This document shows, in pieces, positions 1 to 9,492 of a stretch of DNA of 64,000 nucleotides. Made by a program: the position numbers and the translations under genes. Position 1 is the stretch's first letter, and each line of letters begins with the position of its first letter. The stretch covers positions 34,023,132 through 34,087,131 of the forward strand of contig NC_050467.1 of NCBI RefSeq assembly GCF_013373865.1, in the 5' to 3' direction. This DNA comes from Monomorium pharaonis. Taxonomy: Eukaryota; Arthropoda; Insecta; Hymenoptera; Formicidae. The notes beneath the pieces are model-generated. The model ran no database searches, was not told where the DNA came from, and saw only the letters and a program-made list of their open reading frames with translations.

Positions 1-1200
1 CATAATGACCGTTAGGTGTACTAAAAGCCGTTTTTATTGCATCCCGTGGATTCATCGGAATTTGGTGAAAACCTGAAGCTAAATCGAAGCATGAAAAATA
101 TCTAGCTTTTCCTAATTGATCCAAAATGTCTGTTATGTTAGGCAATGGGTATGCATCTCCCACTGTTTTATCATTTAATTTCCTAAAGTCTATTACTAAT
201 CTCCATCGTTTATTACCGTCTGCATCAGGCTTTTTTGGTACTACCCATAATGGCGAATTAAACGGTGAAATAGAAGGTTGAATTATATCTTGTTCGAGTA
301 GTTTGTTAATTTGTTGTTTAATTTCCTCCTTGTGAACAGGGGGGTATCTGTATTGTTTAACAATTATAGGAACATTGTCTGTAGTAGGGATAGAATGCGT
401 AATTCTATTTGTTCCTTTTAATTTATCTCCCGGCAAATGGAATACATCATTATAATTTTCAATAATAGGTAATATAGAAGATTCTTCTTCCTTATTCAAA
501 TGATTTAATCGTAGGTTTTCTTTTAATATTTTTAATCTATCCGTTAAATTACTTGAGATCACCGAATTTATTATGTATGTAGAGCTGTCCCTCGGGCTCG
601 TGTCGATTAACACTGGCTCCACATCAATTAAAGGTGTCTCGATATTTATTTCGTTTTCTGTCGTATTGACTAAATATGTATGTACGTTACCGTTGTTTAC
701 TTTCACAACGCTATCTAAAAGAAAGACGCCCTGTGTTATTTCCTGTCGATTTATCAGTCCGTTATCGATATTACTTTGCTTAGTTTTAATTACACACGGA
801 TACATGCTTCTAGCTGGCACAGTTATTAAATTACTATATTCCAACGAGTATACTTTATTATTCCGGATTGTAACTTTTTGTTTTTCGAAATCTATTTTCG
901 CGTTTTCGAGGCGTAAGAAGGTTGAGCCTATTATGCCTTGTTCCTTTAGTGGAAAATTACTTGATACTACATGAAATTCGTGAGTGCCATTTTCTGAATT
1001 TAAATACGCGGTTCCAAGCGTTTGTTGTTTTTCTTCCGTAATGCCCTGTATTTCTACCTTTCTGTCTTGATATACTAAAGTATCACGGAGTAAAGCGTTT
1101 GCTTTTATGATATTTATATCAGCTCCCGTGTCTAACAAGAATCTGTCTGTTGGATTTCTAAGTTCGTTGAAGGGGATGGAAATGACATTTCGAGAACTTG
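1..1200 (-). CDS. pol: gypsy-1 pol: aspartic protease and reverse transcriptase, partial
   Basis: My own translation of the reverse strand gives one open frame with the retroviral-type protease active site LLDTGADI (Asp-Thr-Gly codons near 1121-1132), followed about 230 residues later by reverse transcriptase motifs: PFNSPLWVVPKK, RLVIDFRKLND, YPLPNITDILDQLG and FSCFDLASGFHQIPM. The frame leaves the window before the YxDD active site. It overlaps the end of gag in the -1 frame (NELRNPTDRFLLDTGAD reads through the gag stop), so a -1 ribosomal frameshift would make Gag-Pol, as is usual for gypsy elements. The 5' limit is approximate because there is no own ATG. No break seen in the visible part. 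Confidence 0.9.
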
Positions 1201-2373
1201 TTCGGATTGTGTATGTTCGGACGCTGGTTCTATCAGGTGAATCGGATTTGCGCGACTGGATGATTGGCCTTGGCGTTGCGCGCTCTTCGCTTGGCCTTGA
1301 TAGTTTAAATTAGGTTGGCTATTGTTTTGACGATAGTTGTTTGATGAATTATTTGAATTATAACGATAATTATAATTTTGTCCGTTATTTGCTTGATATC
1401 TATTAGCTTGAGTATTATCATTAAATTTATTTTTCGAACTATCGAAATTTTGCACAGAATCACGTCCATTATGATGATTATTGTATTGAAAATTTTGACC
1501 TGTGTTTTTATTTTGTGTATAAAAAGTCTTTTTTCTACATTCACTTTCGGAATGGCCTATTTTTTTGCAATAATTACAAGTTACATAGCCTGGTTTATTA
1601 AAATTATTCACTCTAAATCTCTCTGCATGATATTGTGATTTTTTAATAAATCTTATAGTCCCTTCTATTGCGTCTTCTAAAGTGTTAAATTTTTGTGCTA
1701 GAAGATGTTGTCCGACGCTTCTATGTAACCCGCCTAAAAAGTGGTCTATTAATTTATTGGTTGCGAAAACTCTTAATCCCGCTCTTGCTGCCTGGTCAGG
1801 GTAATTAGATATTGCGATAATCATATCTGAATTTAATTTCCTAACTTTAGTGACGTATTTTTCAATAGATTCATCTCTGTTTTGTCTAAGATTATTTATT
1901 TCTAATTCCCAATGTTCAAACGTTAAGTAATTTCCAAATTCTTTTATTAATGCCTCACATAATTCTTCAAGATTTGTTATAGTATATACGGATCTAACTA
2001 ATGCGGCATCGCCCGTTAATTTTGTTTGAAGGATCGCCCTAAAAAAAAATAATCTTTCTTCTGGCTCTACTAATTCTAGAACTCCTCTACAGTCGGATGT
2101 AAATTGGTGAACCGGAATATTTTTACCATTAAAGATTGGCAAGAGATTTAAACTATGGCGAACAGAAAAATAACTATTACCTGTCGAAATCGAGGATCTT
2201 CGACTTTGTTGGTCCCTATCTAAGTGACTTTCGCCATGAAGATTTATTGGTGCCGACGCTTCGTTATTCATGGTTAATGTTAAAGATGTGTGATCGGATT
2301 CGAAATTGTCTACTAAACTACTTTCGCTCGAACTATCTGAATTATAGTGTACGCTAGGACTTCGGTAATTCAT
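1132..2373 (-). CDS. gag: gypsy-1 Gag with CCHC zinc knuckle
   Basis: 413-residue ORF from an ATG at the leader end to a TAG that overlaps pol. The middle has the helical gypsy Gag (retrotransposon capsid) pattern, with VHQFTSDCRGVLELVEPEE and LEDAIEGTIRFIKK. A CCHC zinc knuckle of the form C-x2-C-x4-H-x4-C (CNYCKKIGHSESEC) lies at about residues 267-280. The C-terminal 100 residues are a low-complexity Asn/Gln/Tyr-rich tail, expected to be disordered. Gag forms the virus-like particle and packages element RNA. The ORF is undamaged. Confidence 0.92.
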   Translation of the reverse strand: MNYRSPSVHYNSDSSSESSLVDNFESDHTSLTLTMNNEASAPINLHGESHLDRDQQSRRSSISTGNSYFSVRHSLNLLPIFNGKNIPVHQFTSDCRGVLELVEPEERLFFFRAILQTKLTGDAALVRSVYTITNLEELCEALIKEFGNYLTFEHWELEINNLRQNRDESIEKYVTKVRKLNSDMIIAISNYPDQAARAGLRVFATNKLIDHFLGGLHRSVGQHLLAQKFNTLEDAIEGTIRFIKKSQYHAERFRVNNFNKPGYVTCNYCKKIGHSESECRKKTFYTQNKNTGQNFQYNNHHNGRDSVQNFDSSKNKFNDNTQANRYQANNGQNYNYRYNSNNSSNNYRQNNSQPNLNYQGQAKSAQRQGQSSSRANPIHLIEPASEHTQSEQVLEMSFPSPSTNLEIQQTDSC

Positions 2374-2822
2374 AAAGACTTACAGTAGTAGTACAATAAA
2401 CATTGTTCGCATGGTGTTTTGATGTTGGTCCAGGATGTTGTCCGATGATTTGATGAGCCTTTTTACGTGCTAGCTGTCCACGGAGTCTCGTCGCCGTCGT
2501 CTCAAGAAGAAGATGCTGGATACCTCGTGCTTTTCCTCCCACTTTTCGGCTTTTGTGCTGCTCCGACGTTTTAGCTCCTCTGCCTTTTTCCTCGGATGCT
2601 GGGCCGTAGTCCGCCAGGAGGTTTTATCGGTGAGACCAAATTGTCGAATTATGCAGATTATAGCCAATTGTTAAGGATCGTCTTCTACCACAGTATTTGT
2701 GAGGTTTTCTCGACTTAATCCTTTGTGTTTTCGTGTGTCCTTACTTTGCGCCTTCCTCGAACTTTTATGCTTGCATAAGCAATAAAACAAAATGCTGATG
2801 GAGGTCTTTCTTCAGGACAACT
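2374..2822 (-). other. gypsy-1 untranslated leader between primer site and gag
   Basis: About 450 bases between the primer-binding site and the gag ATG with no convincing gene. A 65-codon reading frame here has no recognisable content. Leaders of this length are usual for gypsy elements and carry packaging signals. Confidence 0.6.
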
Positions 2823-2840
2823 GGTTAACCGCTGCCACCA
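2823..2840 (-). promoter_or_regulatory. gypsy-1 primer-binding site
   Basis: Two bases inside the LTR end, the minus strand reads TGGTGGCAGCGGTTAACC. It starts with the TGG expected to pair with a tRNA 3' CCA and has the correct position for minus-strand priming. I do not name the tRNA. Confidence 0.6.
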
Positions 2841-2842
2841 AT

Positions 2843-3308
2843 TGTTACGTGTGAGATGCACGTAATGTGAGAGATAGATCGCACTGGTATTTTAAAGTAT
2901 TTTATTCTAACGTTTTACAGACTTTCGTCTAACTTCTAGTGGTTTAGTACAGAGACTGACTCTAATCATCGAGAGGGATCCTTATATTAAAGTCGGAATA
3001 AGTTAGCATCGTCCAATCATAGGAAGTGCTCGTAAGGCGGAAATAGCTATTGGTTGATTTCTTAAAAAGGAGAGAATTTGATAATTGATATCTATGTCAT
3101 AAAGAATAGTTTAGGTGGGATGCAGGATGTTTACAGGACGAGGAAACAGACAAATATTAAGTTTAAAAAGACCGTAGATAGAAAAGGTTATCAATAAGTA
3201 AGGATCTGGTATGACACATCGGGATAGTTTTAAGACATAGTTTGTACAGAGTGATTAGATAGAAATATTTTAAAGAAGAGAATTTTTATCGTGTCTAGGC
3301 ACGTAACA
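2843..3308 (-). repeat. gypsy-1 5' LTR
   Basis: 466 bases bounded by perfect 9-bp inverted ends TGTTACGTG...CACGTAACA. The primer site follows directly in element orientation. The partner LTR lies left of the window, so divergence and target duplication cannot be measured here. Confidence 0.88.
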
Positions 3309-3347
3309 GCATATGTTTTCTTGCAAATGAATTCAAGAATCGAGCCC
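3309..3347. mobile_element. MITE family A, right-hand fragment
   Basis: Matches the right end of the complete copies at 7871-8063 and 8325-8500 (ends TTCAAGAATCGAGCCC), followed by CTG at 3348-3350, the family's CWG target site. It starts exactly where the gypsy-1 LTR ends, so gypsy-1 inserted into an existing MITE; the left half should lie beyond the other LTR. Confidence 0.7.
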
Positions 3348-3360
3348 CTGGTCTATAATA

Positions 3361-3501
3361 AGGCCGGATCTACAATAGGTGTAATAAGTCTTAAGCCCTA
3401 AGGAATTAACCAATTATATTCGTTTATTCTTCTCATATTCGGTTATAATTGGTCAATTTCTTATGGCATAAGGCTTACTACACCTATTATAGATCCGGCC
3501 T
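3361..3501. mobile_element. MITE with TA target duplication (mariner-like)
   Basis: About 141 bases with near-perfect terminal inverted repeats: AGGCCGGATCTACAATAGGT on the left, its complement on the right, and imperfect pairing continuing towards the centre. TA flanks both sides (3359-3360, 3502-3503). No coding capacity. Tc1/mariner origin is inferred from the TA duplication. Confidence 0.75.
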
Positions 3502-3503
3502 TA

Positions 3504-3641
3504 GGGCCTAAACACAATGCCAGGCAACAAGCAATAAGAAATAATGAAAGAGAGAAAAGAAAGAGAGAAATGATCTTCTCTCTTTCTCTCTTTCTTTATT
3601 TCCTATTTTTATTGCCTATTGCCTGGCATTGTGTGATGGCC
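3504..3641. mobile_element. MITE with TTA duplication (PIF/Harbinger-like), copy 1
   Basis: Terminal inverted repeats around CACAATGCCAGGCAAC with purine/pyrimidine-rich arms (GAAAGAGAG / CTCTCTTTC) form a hairpin. TTA flanks at 3501-3503 and 3642-3644. A second copy in opposite orientation is at 52487-52629. Three-base TTA duplication suggests PIF/Harbinger. Confidence 0.78.
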
Positions 3642-3644
3642 TTA

Positions 3645-3921
3645 AAATGATGCCTTTTCACGCTGACGCTTGACGCTCATTTTCAGCGTCAAAAGACATC
3701 ACGTGACTAAAAATAAAGACACCCATTCGTCAATTATATGGTCTGTTCTTTCTAGCTGCACTGTTGCACTGGTGCAATAAGTTAGAATGAGAAAAAATAT
3801 ACTTGTCTTACTTTAATTTATTGCACCAGTGCAACAGTGCAGCTAGAAAGAACAGACCAATAGTCACGTGATGTCTTTTGACGCTAAAAATGAGCGTCAA
3901 GCGTCAGCGTGAAAAGGCACC
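3645..3921. mobile_element. MITE family E copy 1, interrupted by another MITE
   Basis: Inverted arms built on GGTGCCTTTTCACGCTGACG and TTGACGCTCATTTTCAGCGT. TTA on both sides (3642-3644, 3922-3924). The uninterrupted copy at 53537-53688 shows that 3739-3859 is a later insertion in its loop. Confidence 0.8.
3739..3859. mobile_element. MITE family F nested in family E
   Basis: 121-bp hairpin with about 45-bp inverted arms starting TGGTCTGTTCTTTCTAGCTG, including the strings GCACTGTTGCACTGGTGCAA and its complement. ATA occurs at both edges (3736-3738, 3860-3862) and is the likely target duplication. Confidence 0.75.
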
Positions 3922-3924
3922 TTA

Positions 3925-4142
3925 ACTCTGACCGTCGCGCGTCGGTTCGTCTAACCGTGTGGTTGGTGAAATTGGCCCGTGTTTATAAGTTAACATGCGT
4001 AATTTATGAAACTTAGTTACGTTACACCTATAAACCATTTTAAAAGATACACATAATATATTATGCTTGAAAATTTACAAAATCTGGCAATTATTTTTAA
4101 TTACTTATTTTTCCAGATAATAATAAAGAGATATATTTACAC
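3925..4142 (+). promoter_or_regulatory. upstream region of the BED/hAT transposase gene
   Basis: About 220 bases with a short GC-rich start and an AT-rich remainder before the first ATG. An in-frame TAA lies a few codons upstream, so the ATG at 4143 is the first usable one in its frame. No TATA box or left hAT terminus could be recognised. Confidence 0.3.
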
Positions 4143-6757
4143 ATGCAGGATATGGTAGATTTTAAAGAAATTAATAAGTTCAGAAATACAAAAATGGAAA
4201 TTGAATTAATAAATAAGAATTATGACATTAATTGTAATGATCATAATTCTGATGACATTGAGTATGTATATTGCAAAACAAAATTTTATCATAAACTTTT
4301 ATTTCTCTGAGAACTAGTTGTTTGGTTTTAAGCAAGATTTAAACATATGTCTATCTTTATCTTTTTCTTTAATAAATAACTAAGATATGACAGACATATT
4401 TAAGTCTTACTTTAAATTAAAATGAAGTTTATTTTGTGTAACCAGGCTTAAGTTTTATTCATGAAAATTATTTATCAATATTGTTTCCAGTGATCCATGT
4501 GAAATAGAAGAACTGTCTTTAGAGTCTTGTTCAGAATATATGGTCTCAAATGCTACTGTAGACATTTCAAATTGTAAACAAATTAAGGATATATTATCAC
4601 ATCACTCAAAAGATGCAGAAAACAACATGCTTCACACTGTGGATATTCAATCTAAGAAAACAACTAATAATCAATCAAAAATACTTAATAAAGAAGAAAC
4701 GAAACGGTATGTCTTCAATTATTTTTTATATAAAAATTGTTTTTTTTTATTTTTTTGTTAATTTACAGATTAAAACAAGTAAGTCTTGTTTGGAAATATT
4801 TTGAAAAAGATTTAAAGAATTTAACTGCTCGTTGTATCTTGTGCAATAAAAGTATTAAACATTGTGGGAATACCTCAAACATGAAGCAACATTTAACTAG
4901 AAAACATGAAATATTATGGTCTGCTAATCATAGAAAAAATGACACTAATAGTGTTCAATCAGATACTAATATACTTGACAAAACTAAAGAAAAGAAAATC
5001 TATAATAAGGTAATAAATTAAAACGGCAATTAAAGAATAAATAATCAATTTCATCATAATTAAAACATTTTGTAGACAAAAGAAACAAAAATTAAAGATG
5101 CATTTGACCGAGAAATGTCTTTCATGGGTATGTCTTAAATTATTACTTAAAATATATTTACACATTTTATTGTAAATTTCAGAATTAAAAATTCTGTTTT
5201 ATTGTTCTAGATAGTGGTTGTAAATCTGATAGAATCACAAATACTATTTTATACATGCTTGCAGTTGATAAAATGCCACTATCAGCAGTCGAAAATAAAG
5301 GTTTTAAAAAATTAATGAAAACAATTGTGCCTCTGTATAAAGTTCCAAGCAGGAGGACAGTAACTAGACTGCTTGAAGATCGATATAAGACATTAAAAAA
5401 TAATTTTATAGCTAAAATCGACGGAGCTATTTGTTACAGTCTTACTTGTGATAATTGGACTGACATTACTAATCAAAGTTACCTTGGTGTGACTATTCAC
5501 TATCTAACAGATGAATTAAAAATGAAGAGTGGCTGTATTGGTGTTTTCCCTTTATACAAAAATCATACTGCTGAATATCTCGCAAAATCTTTAAATACAA
5601 TTATCAAAGAATTTAAATTAAATTGTTCAAAAATTACAGCGATTATCACAGACAGTGCAGCAAACATAAAACTGGCGATAGAAAAAACAGTGGGAAAGTA
5701 TAAACATTTAGCTTGTTTTGCGCATATTTTGTCGCATCTTGTACCGGACGCATTAACCAGCATGTCTGATGCTCAAGAAATTATTCATAAAGTAAAAAAG
5801 ATTGTCACCACTGTAAGAAAAAGCATTGTTGCATCAGATGAACTAAAAAACTTACAGCTTCGTGATGGAAAAACAGAAGGAACTGTATTAAGATTCATAC
5901 GAGACGTTCCAACGCGTTGGAATTCTACACTATATATGTTAGACAGATTTCTTGAGTTAGAAAAGTACGTTTACCCTGTGATACTAAAATGTGAGAAACC
6001 TTTGGATATGTTAAGACATGACGAAATCAAAACATTAAAAGAAATGATATCTATTATGAGACCAATTGAACGTGCTATCACAGAAATTAGTGGAGAAGCA
6101 TATCCAACGTGTAGTATTATTATCCCTCTAGTGCGTTGTATGAATGTTACAATTTATTTTAACAAACCTGATACACAAATTGGAATTACATTTAAAGAAA
6201 AATTACAATCGGCAATCAACAATCGATGTAAAAATTTTGAAAATAATAAAATAATGAGCATTGCAACCATACTGGATCCTCGTTTTAAAAAATTACACTT
6301 TGAAAAATCTTTAGCCGCTGCAACTGCAGTACAGCATATTGAATCGGATTTAAAAAAATATAGAACATTGAAGGATCCACAAATAGATAGAGAGTTAAAT
6401 ACTGAAATGACTGTTAGGCAATACAGTAATTTATGGGATTTTCACGACAATTTAGTAGCCAAAAATAATAACTGTACAGAAGAATTAAATGAAGTGAAAC
6501 AATATTTAAAGCAACCCATTATTGATCGAAAAGAAGATCCATTTGAATATTGGAAATCCATGAATCATATTTTTCCATCTTTATATCATGAAGCAGTGAG
6601 ATACATTAGTACATTGGGTACTTCAGTTCCATCAGAAAGAATCTTCTCTCAAGCTGGTGATATAAAAAATGATGACCGAAGTAGATTAACCGGCGAACAT
6701 TTAAATATGTTATTATTTCTCAGTTCGCTTACTGACGAAGATTGGGCGTTGGAATAA
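4143..6757 (+). CDS. intact five-exon BED zinc finger / hAT transposase (ZBED-like)
   Basis: Splicing five exons (4143-4261, 4491-4706, 4769-5009, 5076-5127, 5211-6757) gives an uninterrupted 724-residue protein. Every junction has GT..AG ends and the phases fit exactly: split Asp, split Arg, between codons, split Asp. Exon 3 holds a BED finger (VWKYFEKDLKN, C-x2-C ILCNKSI, HLTRKHE). Exon 5 holds the RNase H-like hAT core (SLTCDNWTDITNQSYLGVTI, IITDSAANIKLAI, CFAHILSHLV, DVPTRWNSTLYML) and the C-terminal hAT dimerisation block (YISTLGTSVPSERIFSQAGD, LNMLLFLSSL). The size matches ZBED/hAT proteins. Either a recently active transposon or a domesticated gene; no frameshift or stop was found, unlike the other two hAT genes here. 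Confidence 0.88.
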
Positions 6758-7566
6758 AAGTATAATAAAATTTTCCACTGGAGGGGAAAACTAATTCCAT
6801 TAATTGAGTAAAAATTTGTTATTCATAAGATTTAAGAATAAGTTTTTAACTCATTTGCAATTAATATTAAGAATATAAGTTTTTAACTTGTGTGCAATTT
6901 ATGCTAAACGTATTATATGTGTTATATTGTTTTAAGATTAAAATAATACATAAGTTTGTTTAAACACTGAGCAAAATATAGATTAGCTCGTAAATATTAA
7001 TACCGTTATTATTTCTTAGGTCGCTTATTATCAAAGACTGAATATTAAAATAAACATAATCTTAATTTTTTAATCTCAGTAATATATTTTGTCGATGACA
7101 TAGTTCTATTAAATAATTTTAAATATATTATTTCTAATGTATTTGTTGTTTCATTAATTAAATACTGTATAAAATACATGTCTTGTTAAAACATTGCATC
7201 TGTTCTTTAATTCTTAAATTTTTATTAATTCCATATTTATTTCAAATAATCTAAAAACATCGTAAGATTACATTAAATATTTTATTAAATATTGGATATC
7301 ATTTGTAAAATATTAAATGTAAGTGTGAATCTCTCATAAGACTAATTAATACACATTTGTCACACAATACATTTTTCAAGCTTGTTAACTGACTATGAAA
7401 AGAAAATGATAAAAATAGACAATTATAAGGTTTTGATTAATAAAATTACAAAATATAATAAATTTGCTAACCTTTGTTTATTTTTGCTACATTATTTATG
7501 TTATTTTTGTTATTTTATTTTTTTAATACATAATCATTATTAATGTTAACTAATTTATGTGTTTTT
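6758..7566. other. AT-rich noncoding tail after the BED/hAT gene
   Basis: About 800 bases, very AT-rich, with many TTAA and ATTA runs and no coding signal on either strand. Probably 3' UTR plus the noncoding side of the element. Nothing else recognised. Confidence 0.5.
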
Positions 7567-7694
7567 CTTAAAAATTTTAACGATTAATCGATAAATCGAT
7601 TTTTTTTTTCGTATATAATCGATGTCGTTTCAATGTTTTTTTCTTTAATCGATGTTTTAAACATCGATGTATTTTTTAACATCGCCCATCCCTA
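7567..7694 (+). repeat. hAT-type right terminus with ATCGAT subterminal repeats
   Basis: At least five ATCGAT/AATCGAT motifs in 120 bases end in AACATCGCCCATCCCTA. Its complement begins TAGGGATGGGCGATG, a common hAT terminal form. Clustered short palindromes next to the tip are typical transposase-binding sites. It is the likely right end of the element carrying the 4143-6757 gene. I could not find the matching left tip, which may be lost at the MITE cluster left of 3925. Confidence 0.55.
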
Positions 7695-7747
7695 ATCGAC
7701 ACGCGGCGGCGCGGATTCGGTTATCTTTACCAATCACGATACACATG

Positions 7748-7867
7748 GGGTACGTTCCGTTTCACGCATAATACGCATGATGCATCGTTCATCCTTGTTG
7801 TTTGTCAAACGTCAAACAAAAATGAACGGATGCATCATGCGTATCATGCGTGAAACGGAACGTACCC
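7748..7867. mobile_element. MITE family B copy 1 (CWG target)
   Basis: 120-bp near-perfect palindrome: GGGTACGTTCCGTTTCACGC on the left and its complement on the right, with ATGATGCATCGTTCATCC inside. Flanks ATG and CTG at 7745-7747 and 7868-7870. The CTG is shared with the next MITE. Confidence 0.8.
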
Positions 7868-7870
7868 CTG

Positions 7871-8063
7871 GGGCTCGATTCTTGAATTCATTCGCAAGAG
7901 AAACGTATTCGCAAATTCTGTTCTTGCAGAAAAGTTGGAACCTTATTGGCTATCATCCTCATACCTCATTGGTATGACCTTTAACCAATAAACTTGCACT
8001 TTTCTGTTGGAATGGGTATTTGCGCATACGTTTCTCTTGCGAATAAATTCAAGAATTGAGCCC
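7871..8063. mobile_element. MITE family A copy 1 (CWG target)
   Basis: 193 bases with inverted ends GGGCTCGATTCTTGAATTCA and its complement. CTG is duplicated at 7868-7870 and 8064-8066. The arms continue with TTCGCAAGAGAAACGTATTC. Noncoding. Confidence 0.83.
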
Positions 8064-8102
8064 CTGGTGCGTTCCGTTTCATGGCGCATGCAGCGATGCC
8101 AG

Positions 8103-8222
8103 GGGTGCGTTCCGTTTCACGCATGATACGCATGATGCATCGTTCATCCTTGTTGTTTGTCAAACGTTAAACAAGGATGAACAATGCATTATGCGCATCA
8201 TGCATTGAAACGGAACGCAGCC
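8103..8222. mobile_element. MITE family B copy 2 inside repeat CD
   Basis: 120-bp palindromic MITE (GGGTGCGTTCCGTTTCACGC ...). CAG flanks at 8100-8102 and 8223-8225, whereas the unoccupied CD copy at about 22.36 kb has a single CAG in GCGATGCCAGTTCAGATG. This proves a 3-bp CAG duplication. Confidence 0.88.
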
Positions 8223-8324
8223 CAGTTCAGATGCTTTCGCTAGCAAATCTGCCTGCACCGCCTGCACGCAGCGCCCGTGGAGGGGTCCCCCACTCCTCGG
8301 ACAACGTCGAGCGGCGGGAGTCAG

Positions 8325-8500
8325 GGGCTCGATTCTTGAATTTATTCGCAAGAGAAACTTATTCGCAAATTCTGTTCTTACAGAAAAGTTAGAAATTTAT
8401 TGGCTATCGTATGGCTATTAACCAATAAACTTACAACTTTCTGTTAGAGCGAGTATTTGCGTATACGTTTCTCTTGCGAATGACTTCAAGAATCGGGCCC
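8325..8500. mobile_element. MITE family A copy 2, inserted in the first 3 bp of hAT-1
   Basis: 176 bases, ends GGGCTCGATTCTTGAATTTA and CAAGAATCGGGCCC, flanked by CAG at 8322-8324 and 8501-8503. That CAG is the terminal trinucleotide of the hAT tip CAGTGTTG, so the MITE duplicated and split it. Confidence 0.88.
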
Positions 8501-8544
8501 CAGTGTTGTTCCTGGGGCCGCTTTTTCTAGCGCACGCGCGTTGG

Positions 8545-9492
8545 CGCGTTGGTAGTGGGGGCTTCAGTGAAGTAGAAGTTCATGAAAATAACGGTCCCGT
8601 TAGACCCTCGATTTAGATATTCTTAAAAATTATCTAAATTACTTAAGAAATTGAAAAGAAAGCAGTAGTAACACGTATATATGTACATATTGTAAATTTT
8701 AAAAAATTATCTAAAATATTATTAAATTTTCCAAGCAAAAAAAAGGAAAATATAAATACACGCGTGCGCGCGCGCGCACACAAAAATTCAGTTATAATAG
8801 AAAAAAGTAACTAAAGCAGAAAAAGGTATTAAAATAATTAATTACATCATGTATATTTAAAACAAGAGACATTTATTTGGCAGAATTAAAAAGGAATACC
8901 AACATTTGTTGCAAGGGTAAGGAAAACTGCCAAAAACCTTACCAGTATTCAATAAAAAAGTACATTATTATTCACAAAAGCAAACAATATTTATATGTAA
9001 TTAAATGATTATATTTATTATAAACCAAATGAATATCAATGAATAATTAAATGAATAACCAATATCACAATAAAAAAAATGTTAATATCACAAATATTTT
9101 CATAGTTAATCTCTATAAACTTAACTAAATTTACATGTGACAAAATATCTTAAATATGCATATATATTAATATTTAATACTGAAACAGTAAATACTCTTT
9201 TGTTAACAAATCTCAGCAAATATCATAAATTATATATATTTAATAACGCAATATAAAAATTTAAGTAAAAGGAAATATTGCACAAAGGTACTGCACATCT
9301 ATAAAAATAAATACCTAAAAAAAACAATTATTATATATACTATAATAAACGTAAAAGGAAAAAATTGGCTAGATTACTGCAACTTGACGTTAAGGAAAAC
9401 ACTAATAAATATAAATGTACGTTAAATTAAATAATTAATAAGTGTGACTCTACGTTAAGCAATAATATTATATAAAAATTAGAAAAGAAATA
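8545..9492 (-). other. hAT-1 noncoding 3' side
   Basis: AT-rich stretch between the hAT-1 transposase stop and the left tip, with a short alternating GC/CA run at about 8761-8781. No gene seen; it would carry the 3' UTR and subterminal binding sites. Confidence 0.5.

Larger units (their letters stand above)
1..3308 (-). mobile_element. Ty3/gypsy LTR retrotransposon, 5' part (gypsy-1), cut by window edge
   Basis: Read on the minus strand the order is 5' LTR (2843-3308), primer site, leader, gag (1132-2373), then protease and reverse transcriptase running off position 1. The rest of pol and the 3' LTR lie outside the window. Gag and pol overlap in a -1 frame and I saw no stop in the visible coding part, so this copy looks well preserved. 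The element sits inside a MITE whose right end is at 3309-3347. Protein style is that of insect gypsy elements with separate gag and pol frames (17.6/297 type); the exact lineage is inference. Confidence 0.93.
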
